Under the pieces are notes generated by a model, which was given only the letters and a program-made list of their open reading frames with translations, did no database searches and was not told the origin of the DNA. A stretch of 64,000 nt of DNA from Alentia gelatinosa (lineage: Eukaryota > Annelida > Polychaeta > Phyllodocida > Polynoidae), in assembly GCA_950022655.1 (NCBI GenBank), contig OX465589.1, forward strand, positions 28,869,970 through 28,933,969. The letters run 5' to 3'. Positions 21,402 through 30,633 of the stretch are shown here, in pieces (positions within the stretch are counted from its first letter, which is position 1; each line of letters starts with the position of its first letter). A program made the position numbers and the translations under genes.

Positions 21402-23303
21402 CTACAGTCCTCCTTTGTTTTCCGGTTCACTCTGAGAGGCAACCATCAACGCAGGCAGACTACGAGATGTTTCCACCGTAGTAACGTTCCGGGCTTCTGG
21501 ACAATCTGGAGAGATATGTCCCATTTTGTTGCACCGCCAACAACGTCGGACATCCAGCTGGTTTTTCTCCACCTGATTCAGTCTTTCATTGATTTTGGTC
21601 AACAACTTCATAACCTCTGAGGAATTCCCTTCAGGATCAGTGGTTATTGGTTTTGCCTCTGCCACAGAGGGTACATCGCTGTTCCTTCCAAAGCTAGGGG
21701 TTCGACCTCTTCCACGTCCCCGTCTATTGAAACCTCCTCTTCCGAGTACCATCGAGCGGACATTAGAGAGTATATCCTCTATTTCCGCTTCCTGACACTC
21801 GTAGGTATCTTCTTCTACTTGTGACCAAGTAGAACCCACTATGTTAACCCGAGAAGTTTTCCCTGGATTAGCATATTTTCCGAATAGTATACACCGTTGT
21901 TCATAGGCATCTACTATTCGCAATACCTGCATGAAGTTCATACCGGGCTCCCATTTAGAGATGACTTCCGCTCTCACGTCATTATCTCGAAGTCCTTTTA
22001 CAAACTGAGTTTGTAGATCTTCATGCAGCGCAGGAGAATCTCATCCCGTACCTGGGTAAACCTCTAACAACATTTGTTGCAAAGCTAGCCCATAGGCGCG
22101 ATTTGTCTCCTCTTTACCCTGGATCCTCTTTAGAAAAGTGGAACGGGGGTTCAGCGTTACCAACTGACCACAGTAGTATGAGGCTACCTCCACTAACTCA
22201 TCCCATTCCGTACCACCGGAACGGCGAAAAGCGCGAAGTGCAGCTTCCCCGGGTCCATCTCGCAACGCTCTTTTGAGGTATGGCAATGCATCGACTTTAT
22301 TCCAGCCATTACATTGTATGTCCTCACAAAATCCCACGAACCAGTGTTCCCACTCCATTCCTTTCCCGTAAGGTTTTGGAATGACAGCGTTTTTTCTGGC
22401 TGCGTTCTCTGGGCGCATCATCGGAACCTTGTCAGCTCTCGCCATTGACAAGTTAAAGATCCGATCCTGTTCCCGGACTTGGTTGAACGAGTTGAACCCT
22501 AGTTCAGCTATAGCTTTACTAGTACGTTCGGAACTCGGAGAACCCATTCTTGACTCAGAGGGTAGCCGGAAGCTAACCAAAGGAGTCTTTACACCCTTTG
22601 TTCCAGATATGAATCTGTTAGGGGTCTTCTCTGGATCCTCTACTCTCCCTGGTGGGGAATATAGATGATCTCTCACATTACTCCAGCCAGCTTGGGACAT
22701 AGGCATCCGTTGGGATGATTCTGTCTCTGCTAGTCGAACTTGGTCCTTCATGTATTGTACATGTTGGTCCAAGCGCTCGATTTTTTCTAGAGTCTCAATC
22801 TCGCGAACCGAGAGTTCTTCCAAGTTATGGTGCCTTTGGGCTACCTTCTCGGCGATCTCACGGTTTCGAGCTTCTAGTTCCCGACACATGTCTCTGGCTT
22901 CCCTTTCCCTATCAAACTCGGCTAAGAGTTCAGGTCCAAGGAAACCTACAGGAACTTCATCGGAAGATACCCTTAAGGTATTTTCCGACCTATTCCGGGG
23001 AGTACTAGACTCTCCTGGACTATCTGTCTGAGACCCAATTTTACTGAGTCCCTCCAGATCCCTTGCGGGGCCATGTCGGCTGTCGGCCGCCGGACTGAAA
23101 CTCTTCTGGACCGTCGAACTCAGATTCTGAGCGGCGGTTCTCTTCCGAGATTTCTCCTTGCCAGACTTTTGGGTTTCACCCCCTCCCTCTGGTTTTGGAG
23201 ACTTGTCGTCATTCCGGGCCGGAAGAGTTTGTTGAGAAGTTACCTCCCCATCTTCACTCTCCTGTTCAGCCTTAGATCTGGTTTTTATTCCAGATCCGTG
23301 CAT
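21402..23303 (-). pseudogene. gag: gag of Gypsy B with one premature stop
   Basis: About 634 codons in one frame from the Met at 23303 (M-H-G-S-G), interrupted only by TGA at 22041-22043. N-terminal third is charged and low-complexity with a predicted coiled coil (E-x-x-A-R-D-M-C-R-E-L-E). A capsid domain follows (W-E-H-W-F-x-G-F, then A-L-R-D-G-P-G-E-A-A-L-x-A-F). Near the C-terminus is an R-G-R-G-R-G-R stretch and one CCHC knuckle (CWRCNKMGHISPDC). Gypsy C encodes the same protein at 34162-36060. Start chosen because the same Met is present in C and lies about 55 bp from the primer site. Confidence 0.9.
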
Positions 23304-23336
23304 TTACCGAGAATCCCGGGTTGTGCAAGCAACCTG

Positions 23337-23356
23337 GGATCCTGGTCACGGCACCA
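23337..23356 (-). promoter_or_regulatory. primer binding site of Gypsy B, tRNA-His type
   Basis: On the minus strand, one base after the 5' LTR, the sequence begins TGGTGCCGTGAC, complementary to the 3' acceptor end plus CCA of animal tRNA-His (5' acceptor GCCGTGA). The match supports a tRNA-His primer. Confidence 0.75.
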
Positions 23357-23357
23357 G

Positions 23358-23888
23358 TGTGGTGGTCGCCGCCTGTCTAGCAGGTTGGATGACCCCAATC
23401 CGGAACGCTAGTTCCAGGCAGGATCCCACCCTACGCACTCACGTAGGTTGGTTTGGTTTTCGGTTAGTTTGCACAGACCTATTCACACATAACACAACAA
23501 CGTCATTTAATAAACAAGGGTGTTTATTAATCACTTACTTCCCGGAAAGATCTGGAAGATCTTCCCCACAAGTACAGTACCCTAGCACATAGGTGCTAGG
23601 TAACGCTGGATAGGCCAATCCGGAGGATTAGCCTAACCACCAGGAAGGTTACAAGAACCCGCCTGCAAAGTGAGGGCCCAAGGATCCGTTCCGTAGAAGG
23701 GACGCGCGAGGACAGCCTGTCGACCTACTGTGAACGCTGAGTATATATACTAAGCGTTACGTAATCCCGGTCTCCGCCACGCCACTCTCGTGTGCGGCGT
23801 TGTCCGGAATCACTGCACAGTAAGGATCGGCATATCGCGCCACCTTCCGTGAAACAAACGAACACTGCTGGATTCCCGTCCCACTACA
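23358..23888 (-). repeat. 5' LTR of Gypsy B
   Basis: 531 bp, differing from 11493-12023 at about five positions by eye. Contains the same TATA-like TATATATAC (near 23743) and poly-A signal. The right edge is followed by the CATG target duplication and LINE ORF2 sequence. Confidence 0.93.
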
Positions 23889-26837
23889 CATGCGTAAATT
23901 AAATATGCTCAATATACATTCTGTTCTCAGCTCCAAACAGAGGAGATATACATACAAGAAAGAGAAAGAAAACATGGGATGAAAAGATGATGTATGATAA
24001 ATTATACAAAAAAGTCTTTCTATTTCCGTCTTGAACTTCTCCTTAGCCCGTATTAGCTGTATATCAGCTGGTAGTGCATTCCATAGTCTTACTCCTCGGA
24101 GGTAAGGGCTATTATATAGAGTGGAGACCTTTGTATTTAATACATGAAATAAAAGTTTTCCTTGCGTTCTAGTACGTCTCTGTATTTTGTCTAACCAACA
24201 ATCTACCTTCTTATTTTTAAACATTATACATAATAGTTGTCTCTTTCTTCTAGTTGAGAAACTCTCTAGATTACAAAAATTAGCCATTTCTCTTATAGAT
24301 TTATAACGGGCTCTGGCTCCTAGTAATATACAAAGTCCACGGTTATGCAATTTTTCGATACTATACAAATCTCTTTTTTTGAAACTATCAAATATGAAGG
24401 AGCAGTATTCTAAGTGAGGAATAACCATACTAATATATACGCTACGGGCTGCATCATCGGTTAAACAATTTCTTATTTTTGTGAATTTAAATAGTTTCCT
24501 ATTTACTGTTTTTATAACTTCCTTGACATGTGGTTCCCATGTTAGGTTTTCATCGATCACAATTCCAAGATACGTATATCTAGTACAACACGATAACACA
24601 GTATTGTTCATACGAATATTCGGTTTTCTCAATTTTTTCAGTTTTTGCGGAGTTCCTAAACACATGATTTTCGTTTTATTAACATTGATAGTTAAACCAT
24701 TGGATATACACCAGGTAGACAACATAGTTAAATCAGTTTGCAATTTTTCTTCAATGGTTTCTAAACAATTTCCTGATTGGTATACTACTACATCGTCTAC
24801 ATATTGTATATACTTAGAGAAATTAATATTTTTACCTAATTCGTTAACAAATAATATAAATAAAAGGGGACCCAAAACGGAGCCTTGTGGTACCCCATAA
24901 GTTACCTCCTTCTTACTTGACATTAAATTATTAACTCTGACAGATTGTTCACGATCATACAAATAATCTTGTAACCACTTTAATACATTTATAGGTATGT
25001 TTAATAGTTTCCGTAATTTCAGTAGTAGCAATTCATGGTTTATGGAATCGAATGCTTTTCGAAAATCTATGTAACATGAAATTGTAATATAACCTTGGTT
25101 TCTAGCTTCATAGGCATCTTTTAAATAACAGAAAATTGCATCTCCCGTGCTGCGATTTGGCCTGAAACCAAATTGGTTATTATCAAGTATCTCGGCTTCA
25201 TTTAATAAATCATAAATAACATTGTGATACAATTTTTCTAAGACCTTGCTTGGCAGTGGCAGTAAGGAGATAGGCCTCCAATTATCTATTTTCTTTGTGT
25301 TACCGGGTTTGGGAATCGGTACAACTATTGCCTTTTTCCAGGCCTTGGGAAACTCTGCGATTTTTAACGAGGTGTTGCATATATGTGTGAACTGCGCATT
25401 AGCAATTTTTATACTATCTATAATCATTCTGGTATTGATATCTTGGATGCCACTTGATTTATGGGGGTTCAGTAATTTTAGTTTGGCTAGTATTTCACTA
25501 GGAGTAAATATGGGTCTGTAATCATCATTAATAGTATTTGTATCTCTTTCATTTAGATTTAATATGTTGTCTTCTATCAAACTTCTGTCAAGCTTTTTAA
25601 ATAAAATTGAACCAATATTAACGAAGAATTCGTTCACAAAGTCTGGTACTTTTTCATCTGGAATCTGTATATTATTGTCTTCAAGTATACACTGGACCAT
25701 TCCTTCGTTTGGTTTTATTAATTCCTTGATTAATCCCCAGAATTTCCTTGGCTGACCCTTTGATTCTTCAAGCTTCCCCTTACAAAATTCACTTTTTTCC
25801 GTTTTTAGTTGACTTCTTATGTTTCTTGTAATTCGTCTTACCTCAGTCATTATGGAATTATTCTTGGTTTCTTTATACCTACGGATCAGATTTCTTCTAT
25901 GATTGATGAGATTCAGTAATTTTGAGGACATCCAAGAAGGTTTACTATCAGCAAATTTACGGTTCATTTTAGGACATTTCTTGTCTAAATATTTTTCTAA
26001 TTTTTCAATCCAAATATGCCACAATTGGTCTACATTGTCCGTTTCCCAGAAAGATTTCCAGTTTTCTTTTTCTAAATATTCAGCTAGGTTAATAGGGTCA
26101 TATCTTGCATAACTCCTCCCGGTGAATTCAAGTGGTTTCTTATTTCGTTTCTCATGTTTTCGCAAGGCAAATACTGCAAAGTGATCGCTGATCATTTCAT
26201 CTAATACTCTAACTGTTTTTATTTTTGTACTATTGGTATATATATGATCAATTACTGTCCCTCCTGTGGGGTTTGGTCTAGTTACTTCCGTTATAATTTG
26301 TTTCAGCCCTGCATTTCTACAAAAGTTCATCATTTGCCTATATTCAGGACTATTAGTTTTCTTTACATCCACATTGGTATCCCCAATAACCCATATTTCC
26401 CTTGTAGTAAGCTCTGGAGAATTGACTATCTCTTCTAATTTTGTGTAAAAAATTTCTGTTGATTTCGATGGTGGTTTGTAACATGTAATTATGGCTAGTC
26501 TCTTTAAGCAAGGTTTGTCTGTCAATAATACCAAAATCTCAAAATTTTCGTTGGTTATACTTAGACTATCAGATTTTATGGTAAATTTGGAATAATTATC
26601 TTCAACATAACAACAGATTCCGCCCCAGGATCCTGTGACCCTATCCAACCGATATGGTTTATACCCTTTCATATGTATCATGGAATCATCATATAAATCA
26701 TGCAAGAGGGTTTCTGTGATTGATATATACTGGGCGCCTGAGAAGGCCTCATACGCCTCATCCTTTTTAGTGAACAAGCTTCTGATATTCTGTCCTATAA
26801 ATTTGATTCCCTTTTTTTCTAATTCCAATTTTGTCAT
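23889..26837 (-). CDS. LINE ORF2: EEP endonuclease and reverse transcriptase, open until Gypsy B
   Basis: 983 codons without a stop from the Met at 26837; Gypsy B then interrupts. The last 18 codons and the stop lie at 11488-11432 in phase, so the uninterrupted ORF would be about 1,001 codons. The N-terminal third is an apurinic-like (EEP) endonuclease: N in GQNIRSL, E in ITETLL, D and N in GDTNVD, and S-D-H in ISDHFAV. RT motifs follow: W-R-P-I-S-L-L-P, N-Q-F-G-F-R-P-N-R-S-T, Y-I-D-F-R-K-A-F-D, G-V-P-Q-G-S-V-L-G-P, and the catalytic box Y-V-D-D (most LINEs have F-A-D-D). The C-terminal thumb has the C-T-R-Y-T-Y-L-G motif. The architecture fits CR1/L2-like clades. It may still have been active until Gypsy B landed. 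Confidence 0.92.
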
Positions 26838-26935
26838 ATTTTAATTATCTTAGATAATGATGAAGTGGATGGAGTGGATGAAATTAAGTTAATATAACAA
26901 AAATAACGAAAGAAAAAAGATGTTGATACAATCAG

Positions 26936-27000
26936 CCCATATACCTTATATGGGGCGATTTGAAAACTGTCTAGCCACTGTCTTTTTACAGTGGTCTAGA
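26936..27000 (-). repeat. two hairpins upstream of LINE ORF2
   Basis: The first is an 8-bp stem, 26936-26943 with 26947-26954 (CCCATATA/TATATGGG), 3-nt loop. The second is a 12-bp stem, 26970-26981 with 26988-27000, containing CCACTGT/ACAGTGG, 6-nt T-rich loop and one bulge. They lie about 100-160 bp upstream of the ORF2 start on the transcribed strand. Role unknown; they might help translation or termination between ORFs. Confidence 0.55.
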
Positions 27001-27270
27001 TAGTTTTGGATGAAGGAAACGATAAGTTTTGAGTTGAGGCAAAAACTATAATATTTTATTTTGGTAGGAGGACATGTAAGGACAGCAACCCTACATGGCC
27101 AGCGCCTGTCATATTTGTTTTATTATATATATATATAAATATTTATAAATGTAATCCCATTATATCTATTGGTAGGTCAACTTATTCTGATTTCGGAGAA
27201 AAAACTGGAAGACATGGCTCAAACCTCAATAACACGAATATAATAATAATAATAGTGCTGGCATTAATCA

Positions 27271-27816
27271 GTGATCTGCCGATCGCAGAGACGATTGTGA
27301 TCTACCAATCACTAATGTTGCAAAGACTATGATCTAACGATCACTGTGTGGTAGCAGATCTTCCAACCGGCACTGCAGTATAGCTTATGTTAGCATCGCT
27401 TACACGGAGTTCCATAATATACATTACATCATGCGGTACTTCAGGTAGGTATTGTGTACAGCTTTACATGTCGTTCTCACATATAGCATTATGATCAAGA
27501 TTATACAATGTCTTTTTCACATTATCATAGTCCTTGAAAAGCAAATGATCTACCGATCACTGCGTTGCAGTATAGTATAATACACTGTTAAACAATGCCA
27601 TTATCTACCAATCACGTCGCTGAACTTTAAGCAGTCTCTAAGAGGCATGTAATCTACCGATCACTGCGCGGAACAAATTATGATTTGCTGATCACTATGT
27701 TGATTTTATGATCTACCGATCACGGTTGTCGAATAACGATCACTGCACGGAACAAATTATGATCTGCCGATCACTATGTTGATTTCATGATCTACTGATC
27801 ACGGTTGTCGAATAAC
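27271..27816. repeat. cluster of TGATC-n4-GATCA dyads between LINE ORF1 and ORF2
   Basis: About eleven copies of a 14-bp dyad (TGATCTACCGATCA and variants) occur here, near 27272, 27298, 27330, 27547, 27603, 27650, 27682, 27709, 27735, 27760 and 27787. The last part is an exact-looking tandem duplication of a 79-bp unit (27659-27737 and 27738-27816). The left arm and spacer vary while GATCA is kept. Confidence 0.75.
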
Positions 27817-27995
27817 ATAATATATATAGCAGAAAAACATGATATAAGATCATCCCCTTATTCCATAACTGTACATCACTTCAGGCAAGTACAATGTTAT
27901 TCATTTTGACAGTACCAGTAAACTTAGAATCAGGATACAAGTTTTGGGCTCAGGTTGTTACTCACTAATAATATATATATGTATTGATATGTTTT

Positions 27996-28667
27996 TTACC
28001 AGTGCAGATATCGGTTTACATTTTTATCTATTGCCTTACTTAATATCTCAGTGATAGACATTTGGGCGCCATAAAATGGGTGCACCCCATCGTATAGCTT
28101 CGTGTACTGGTACCGGGTGGCCTTTCCAGGCACATTCTTTTGCACCTCCCGACAGAGATAAGGTGTGATCACCGACGTTTCAGTGTTTAAATCCCTTATA
28201 CGTTCATTGACGGTCTTGATTAGTCCATTGAGACGATATTGTGTGGGATGTCGTTCACTTAACTTATTTGCTGCTTGCAAGTCAATAGTGTATAGGGATG
28301 ATATGACAACTTTACATTCAGTCATGGCTGTGTTGACTGCCAATTTTAAATCGCTGAAAGCACTTATAACGTCTTCTATTATCTCTTCATCTGTACCATC
28401 TCTCAACTCAATCGTCGGTGGTTTTCCATGCTTCTTTCTGGTTATATTGTTGGTACCGCCCACAATATACATTGCCTTGTAGTGTACACCATATCCCTTT
28501 GCATTCCTTATCTCTTCAACTGCACATTTTCGTAGTAACCCAATATTACCACCTGGGTAGAATAACACAGTAGTATCCCCACGTATTCTAGACATCAAGA
28601 AATCCATATGTCTAGCTCTGGAGTCTCCTATGACCAAATACTGCGGAGTCTTACACTCCATATCCAA
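27996..28667 (-). CDS. SGNH/GDSL hydrolase ORF of the LINE (ORF1 C-terminal module)
   Basis: 223 codons from the Met at 28667. SGNH blocks are visible: block I with the nucleophile Ser (V-I-G-D-S-R-A-R-H), block II Gly (Y-P-G-G-N-I), block III (G-G-T-N-N) and block V with Asp and His (D-G-V-H-P). A catalytic Ser-Asp-His set is therefore present. Esterase domains of this fold are established in ORF1 proteins of CR1/L2-type LINEs, where they are thought to act on lipids or membranes. It lies in the same frame as NADAR, separated by TGA and TAA stops in 28 bp, so it may be a distinct ORF or the end of a longer broken one. Confidence 0.75.
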   Translation of the reverse strand: MDMECKTPQYLVIGDSRARHMDFLMSRIRGDTTVLFYPGGNIGLLRKCAVEEIRNAKGYGVHYKAMYIVGGTNNITRKKHGKPPTIELRDGTDEEIIEDVISAFSDLKLAVNTAMTECKVVISSLYTIDLQAANKLSERHPTQYRLNGLIKTVNERIRDLNTETSVITPYLCREVQKNVPGKATRYQYTKLYDGVHPFYGAQMSITEILSKAIDKNVNRYLHW

Positions 28668-28694
28668 TAATTAATATTGTATAGGTACCACCAG

Positions 28695-29366
28695 TCAATT
28701 TTGTTTAAGCGGGTCGGACTGAGTCAGTAACTCGGTGCGGATCTCACAAAGCAGTTGGCCACAGCGGTTCTGTCCTGTGAAGCTTGTACATATCACTGTT
28801 TGCTCTAGTTGTGCCCCCGACCCCCAGAAAAGGTCCTGAGTACCCTCAATCAAGTTGTGCGGAAAGGTCGACTTTAGCTGTTCTTGTAACTCGGGATGTT
28901 GTACGAATTTTGCTTTCATGAGCATTTTTAACTTTTCCTCCTTTATTTTGTCCCAATCTTCCGTATTCACAGGTGTTATCGAGTGGCTGATATGTTTAGC
29001 ATGTGGGGCGTCTTTTGAGTTCATTATGCTGAAGGCAGCCTTGTGATCACTTGCTATCAGGGCATGGCAGTATTGGTGCGCCTGTTCGACCGAGTGGAAA
29101 GTTAGTTCATTATTTATGGTTTTGCCGACATTGTTAACACGTATTACTGCTGGGAAAAAATTACTGAGGTAGGCTTTTTTACCACCAAAAACAATCCCAC
29201 ACGGCGCAGAGAAAACTCCTGAGTCAAACACAACCACAGCATTTGATTGCGTGTCGACAACAGTTTGGGTACCTGGGCAGTCGGCTTGTTGCTTGTTACT
29301 ATTTGTAGCTACCTGGTTGATTGGATTGACCTGTGCTCGGTGCACATTGAGATCGAGGGACGGCAA
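28695..29366 (-). CDS. NADAR-domain (YbiA-like) ORF of the LINE
   Basis: 223 codons. Residues about 60-215 match the NADAR fold: K-A-Y-L-S-N-F-F-P, F-H-S-V-E-Q-A-H-Q-Y (with the conserved Glu), A-x-H-A-K-H-I, W-D-K-I-K-E-E-K-L-K-M-L-M-K-A-K-F, then N-L-I-E-G-T-Q-D-L-F-W-G and finally G-Q-N-R-C-G-Q-L-L-C-E-I-R. NADAR enzymes are N-glycosidases; YbiA acts on riboflavin intermediates and others reverse ADP-ribosylation of guanosine in nucleic acid. All key motifs are present with no stop inside the domain. The N-terminal 55 residues are a Gln/Asn/Thr-rich linker. It sits between the RRM-like part (overlapping, other frame) and the SGNH ORF. I cannot recall a described LINE with this domain. Confidence 0.8.
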   Translation of the reverse strand: MPSLDLNVHRAQVNPINQVATNSNKQQADCPGTQTVVDTQSNAVVVFDSGVFSAPCGIVFGGKKAYLSNFFPAVIRVNNVGKTINNELTFHSVEQAHQYCHALIASDHKAAFSIMNSKDAPHAKHISHSITPVNTEDWDKIKEEKLKMLMKAKFVQHPELQEQLKSTFPHNLIEGTQDLFWGSGAQLEQTVICTSFTGQNRCGQLLCEIRTELLTQSDPLKQN

Positions 29367-30010
29367 CGGGGCCAGTCATTATGTACAGTGGGGGTTTTTG
29401 CATCATTTTGTGTGGTCTCCTTATGTACATTATATGGTACTGTTATGTTATCCTGCACCATGTTGTCTTTCGCGGCTTGTTGTCTGTTAGCCCTATGGTA
29501 GGAGGGTCGCAAGAGAGACTCACCGTTTTTCCTTTTTTGGAGTAAGTCATCAGGTAAGTACTTGTCATCAATTTTTTCGATGTCTTTTACAAGGAAATCT
29601 TCATCCTCGATTGTGATACTCTGCTCTTGGAGGCTAACGTTTGATCCTATGCACTTGTGAAAGCCAAACAGCATCCTCATAAGCCCCCTTTGTTTTCTGA
29701 TGTGCATCGGTTCATCGGGCATTACAGTTATCTTTCCTAAAGTAGAGTAGTTTGCTCGAGCTGCTTGCATCATGAACCTATTTCTTGCATTTTTTTATGA
29801 GCATGCTATCATGAGAGGCGGAGGTCTGGTTTTGTTGTAGCCATACTGTGATACAATGCGATTTATACTTAGAATCTCCCCTGGCGCAAACCAGAGGCCC
29901 ATCTCTGAACACAAAAAATGGATGACTCCATGTAGGTCCTGGTCATATTCTTGTCTCAAACCCATGATAAATACATTCCTTTCGCGATCTGAGTATTGAT
30001 ATCTTAGATT
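29309..30010 (-). pseudogene. LINE ORF1 RRM-like domain, one internal stop
   Basis: The frame from 30010 reads R-N-V-F-I-M-G-L, then H-x-V-I-H-F-L, I-L-S-I-N-R-I and R-P-P-P-L-M-I, the pattern of RRM-type RNA-binding domains in LINE ORF1 proteins. TAA at about 29802 interrupts it. It continues with A-R-N-R-F-M-M-Q-A-A-R, then M-P-D-E-P-M-H-I-R-K-Q-R-G-L. After the domain comes a charged linker (to 29309) overlapping the start of the NADAR ORF in another frame. The upstream coiled-coil ORF ends at 30004 in a third frame, so the original protein was probably continuous. Confidence 0.6.
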
Positions 30011-30588
30011 GTCATCATTTTTGTAGCTTGTTGTTGTGAGTCATCATTGGTACTGTCGTTACTCTTTTTTGTGTTATCCACCTTTACTGTCAGTTCAGCT
30101 ATCTTTTTGTTGAGATCTTGGATTTCTTTCTTAATATCATTTGTTGTCAAACGTTGTGCATCTGTTTCACATTTGAACCTCGTATCTAGCTCATGGATAT
30201 CAGCATTAATAGAATCTACTGTTGCTGCCGTTTCAGTGCACATATTTTGTACTTTAGAATCTAGAGAGTCAATTCTACGTATTTGAACTTGCATGTGTTC
30301 CAATATGCACTCTTTGAGCTCCATTATATCTCGTTTAGACGCAGGTACATTGTCATGATGTTTTTGTTCAGATATTAGGGCTTCATTTGATTTATTGCGT
30401 TTCTGTGTATGCGATGACGGTGAGTTTTCGGCACCTGGGGTGGACTGTGTAGAGCGTACCCTCTTTCTACACTCATCGGTGTCGTTCGGTGTAGCTTCCA
30501 TGGATATATCCGGACACGGTGTGCCTGGACAGGCCGGGACACTAGCTGCCCCGTCACTCATATCGGTTGCCAGTCTTATTTTCTTCAA
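30004..30588 (-). CDS. LINE ORF1 N-terminal coiled-coil region
   Basis: 194 codons from the Met at 30588 (M-K-K-I-R-L). The first half is disordered, rich in Pro, Ser and Thr, with basic K-R patches. Residues about 95-180 form a predicted coiled coil of heptads (E-L-K-E-C-I-L-E-H-M-Q-V-Q-I-R-R-I, later I-K-K-E-I-Q-D-L-N-K-K-I-A-E-L). Trimerising coiled coils before an RRM are usual in LINE ORF1 chaperones. The stop at 30004 falls right where the RRM-like region starts in the next frame, so the break is probably a frameshift. Confidence 0.65.
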   Translation of the reverse strand: MKKIRLATDMSDGAASVPACPGTPCPDISMEATPNDTDECRKRVRSTQSTPGAENSPSSHTQKRNKSNEALISEQKHHDNVPASKRDIMELKECILEHMQVQIRRIDSLDSKVQNMCTETAATVDSINADIHELDTRFKCETDAQRLTTNDIKKEIQDLNKKIAELTVKVDNTKKSNDSTNDDSQQQATKMMTI

Positions 30589-30633
30589 TATTTCAATGAA
30601 TAATCCACTTACAGGTTTTTTGAAACACTTGCC

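Larger units (their letters stand above)
11493..23888 (-). mobile_element. Ty3/Gypsy element B, full length 12.4 kb with third ORF
   Basis: Both LTRs are 531 bp (11493-12023 and 23358-23888), start TG and end CA, and are flanked by the 4-bp duplication CATG (11489-11492 and 23889-23892). Primer site, gag, pol, a large third ORF and a polypurine tract follow in order on the minus strand. The element sits 18 codons before the end of the LINE ORF2. By eye the LTRs differ at about 5 positions, so the insertion is recent, yet every gene carries one or more breaks. Confidence 0.93.

Noticed and set aside
23757..23888. C-terminal extension of LINE ORF2 through the Gypsy B LTR
   Set aside because: The last 44 codons of that open frame are LTR sequence; the true LINE end is at 11432 on the other side of Gypsy B.
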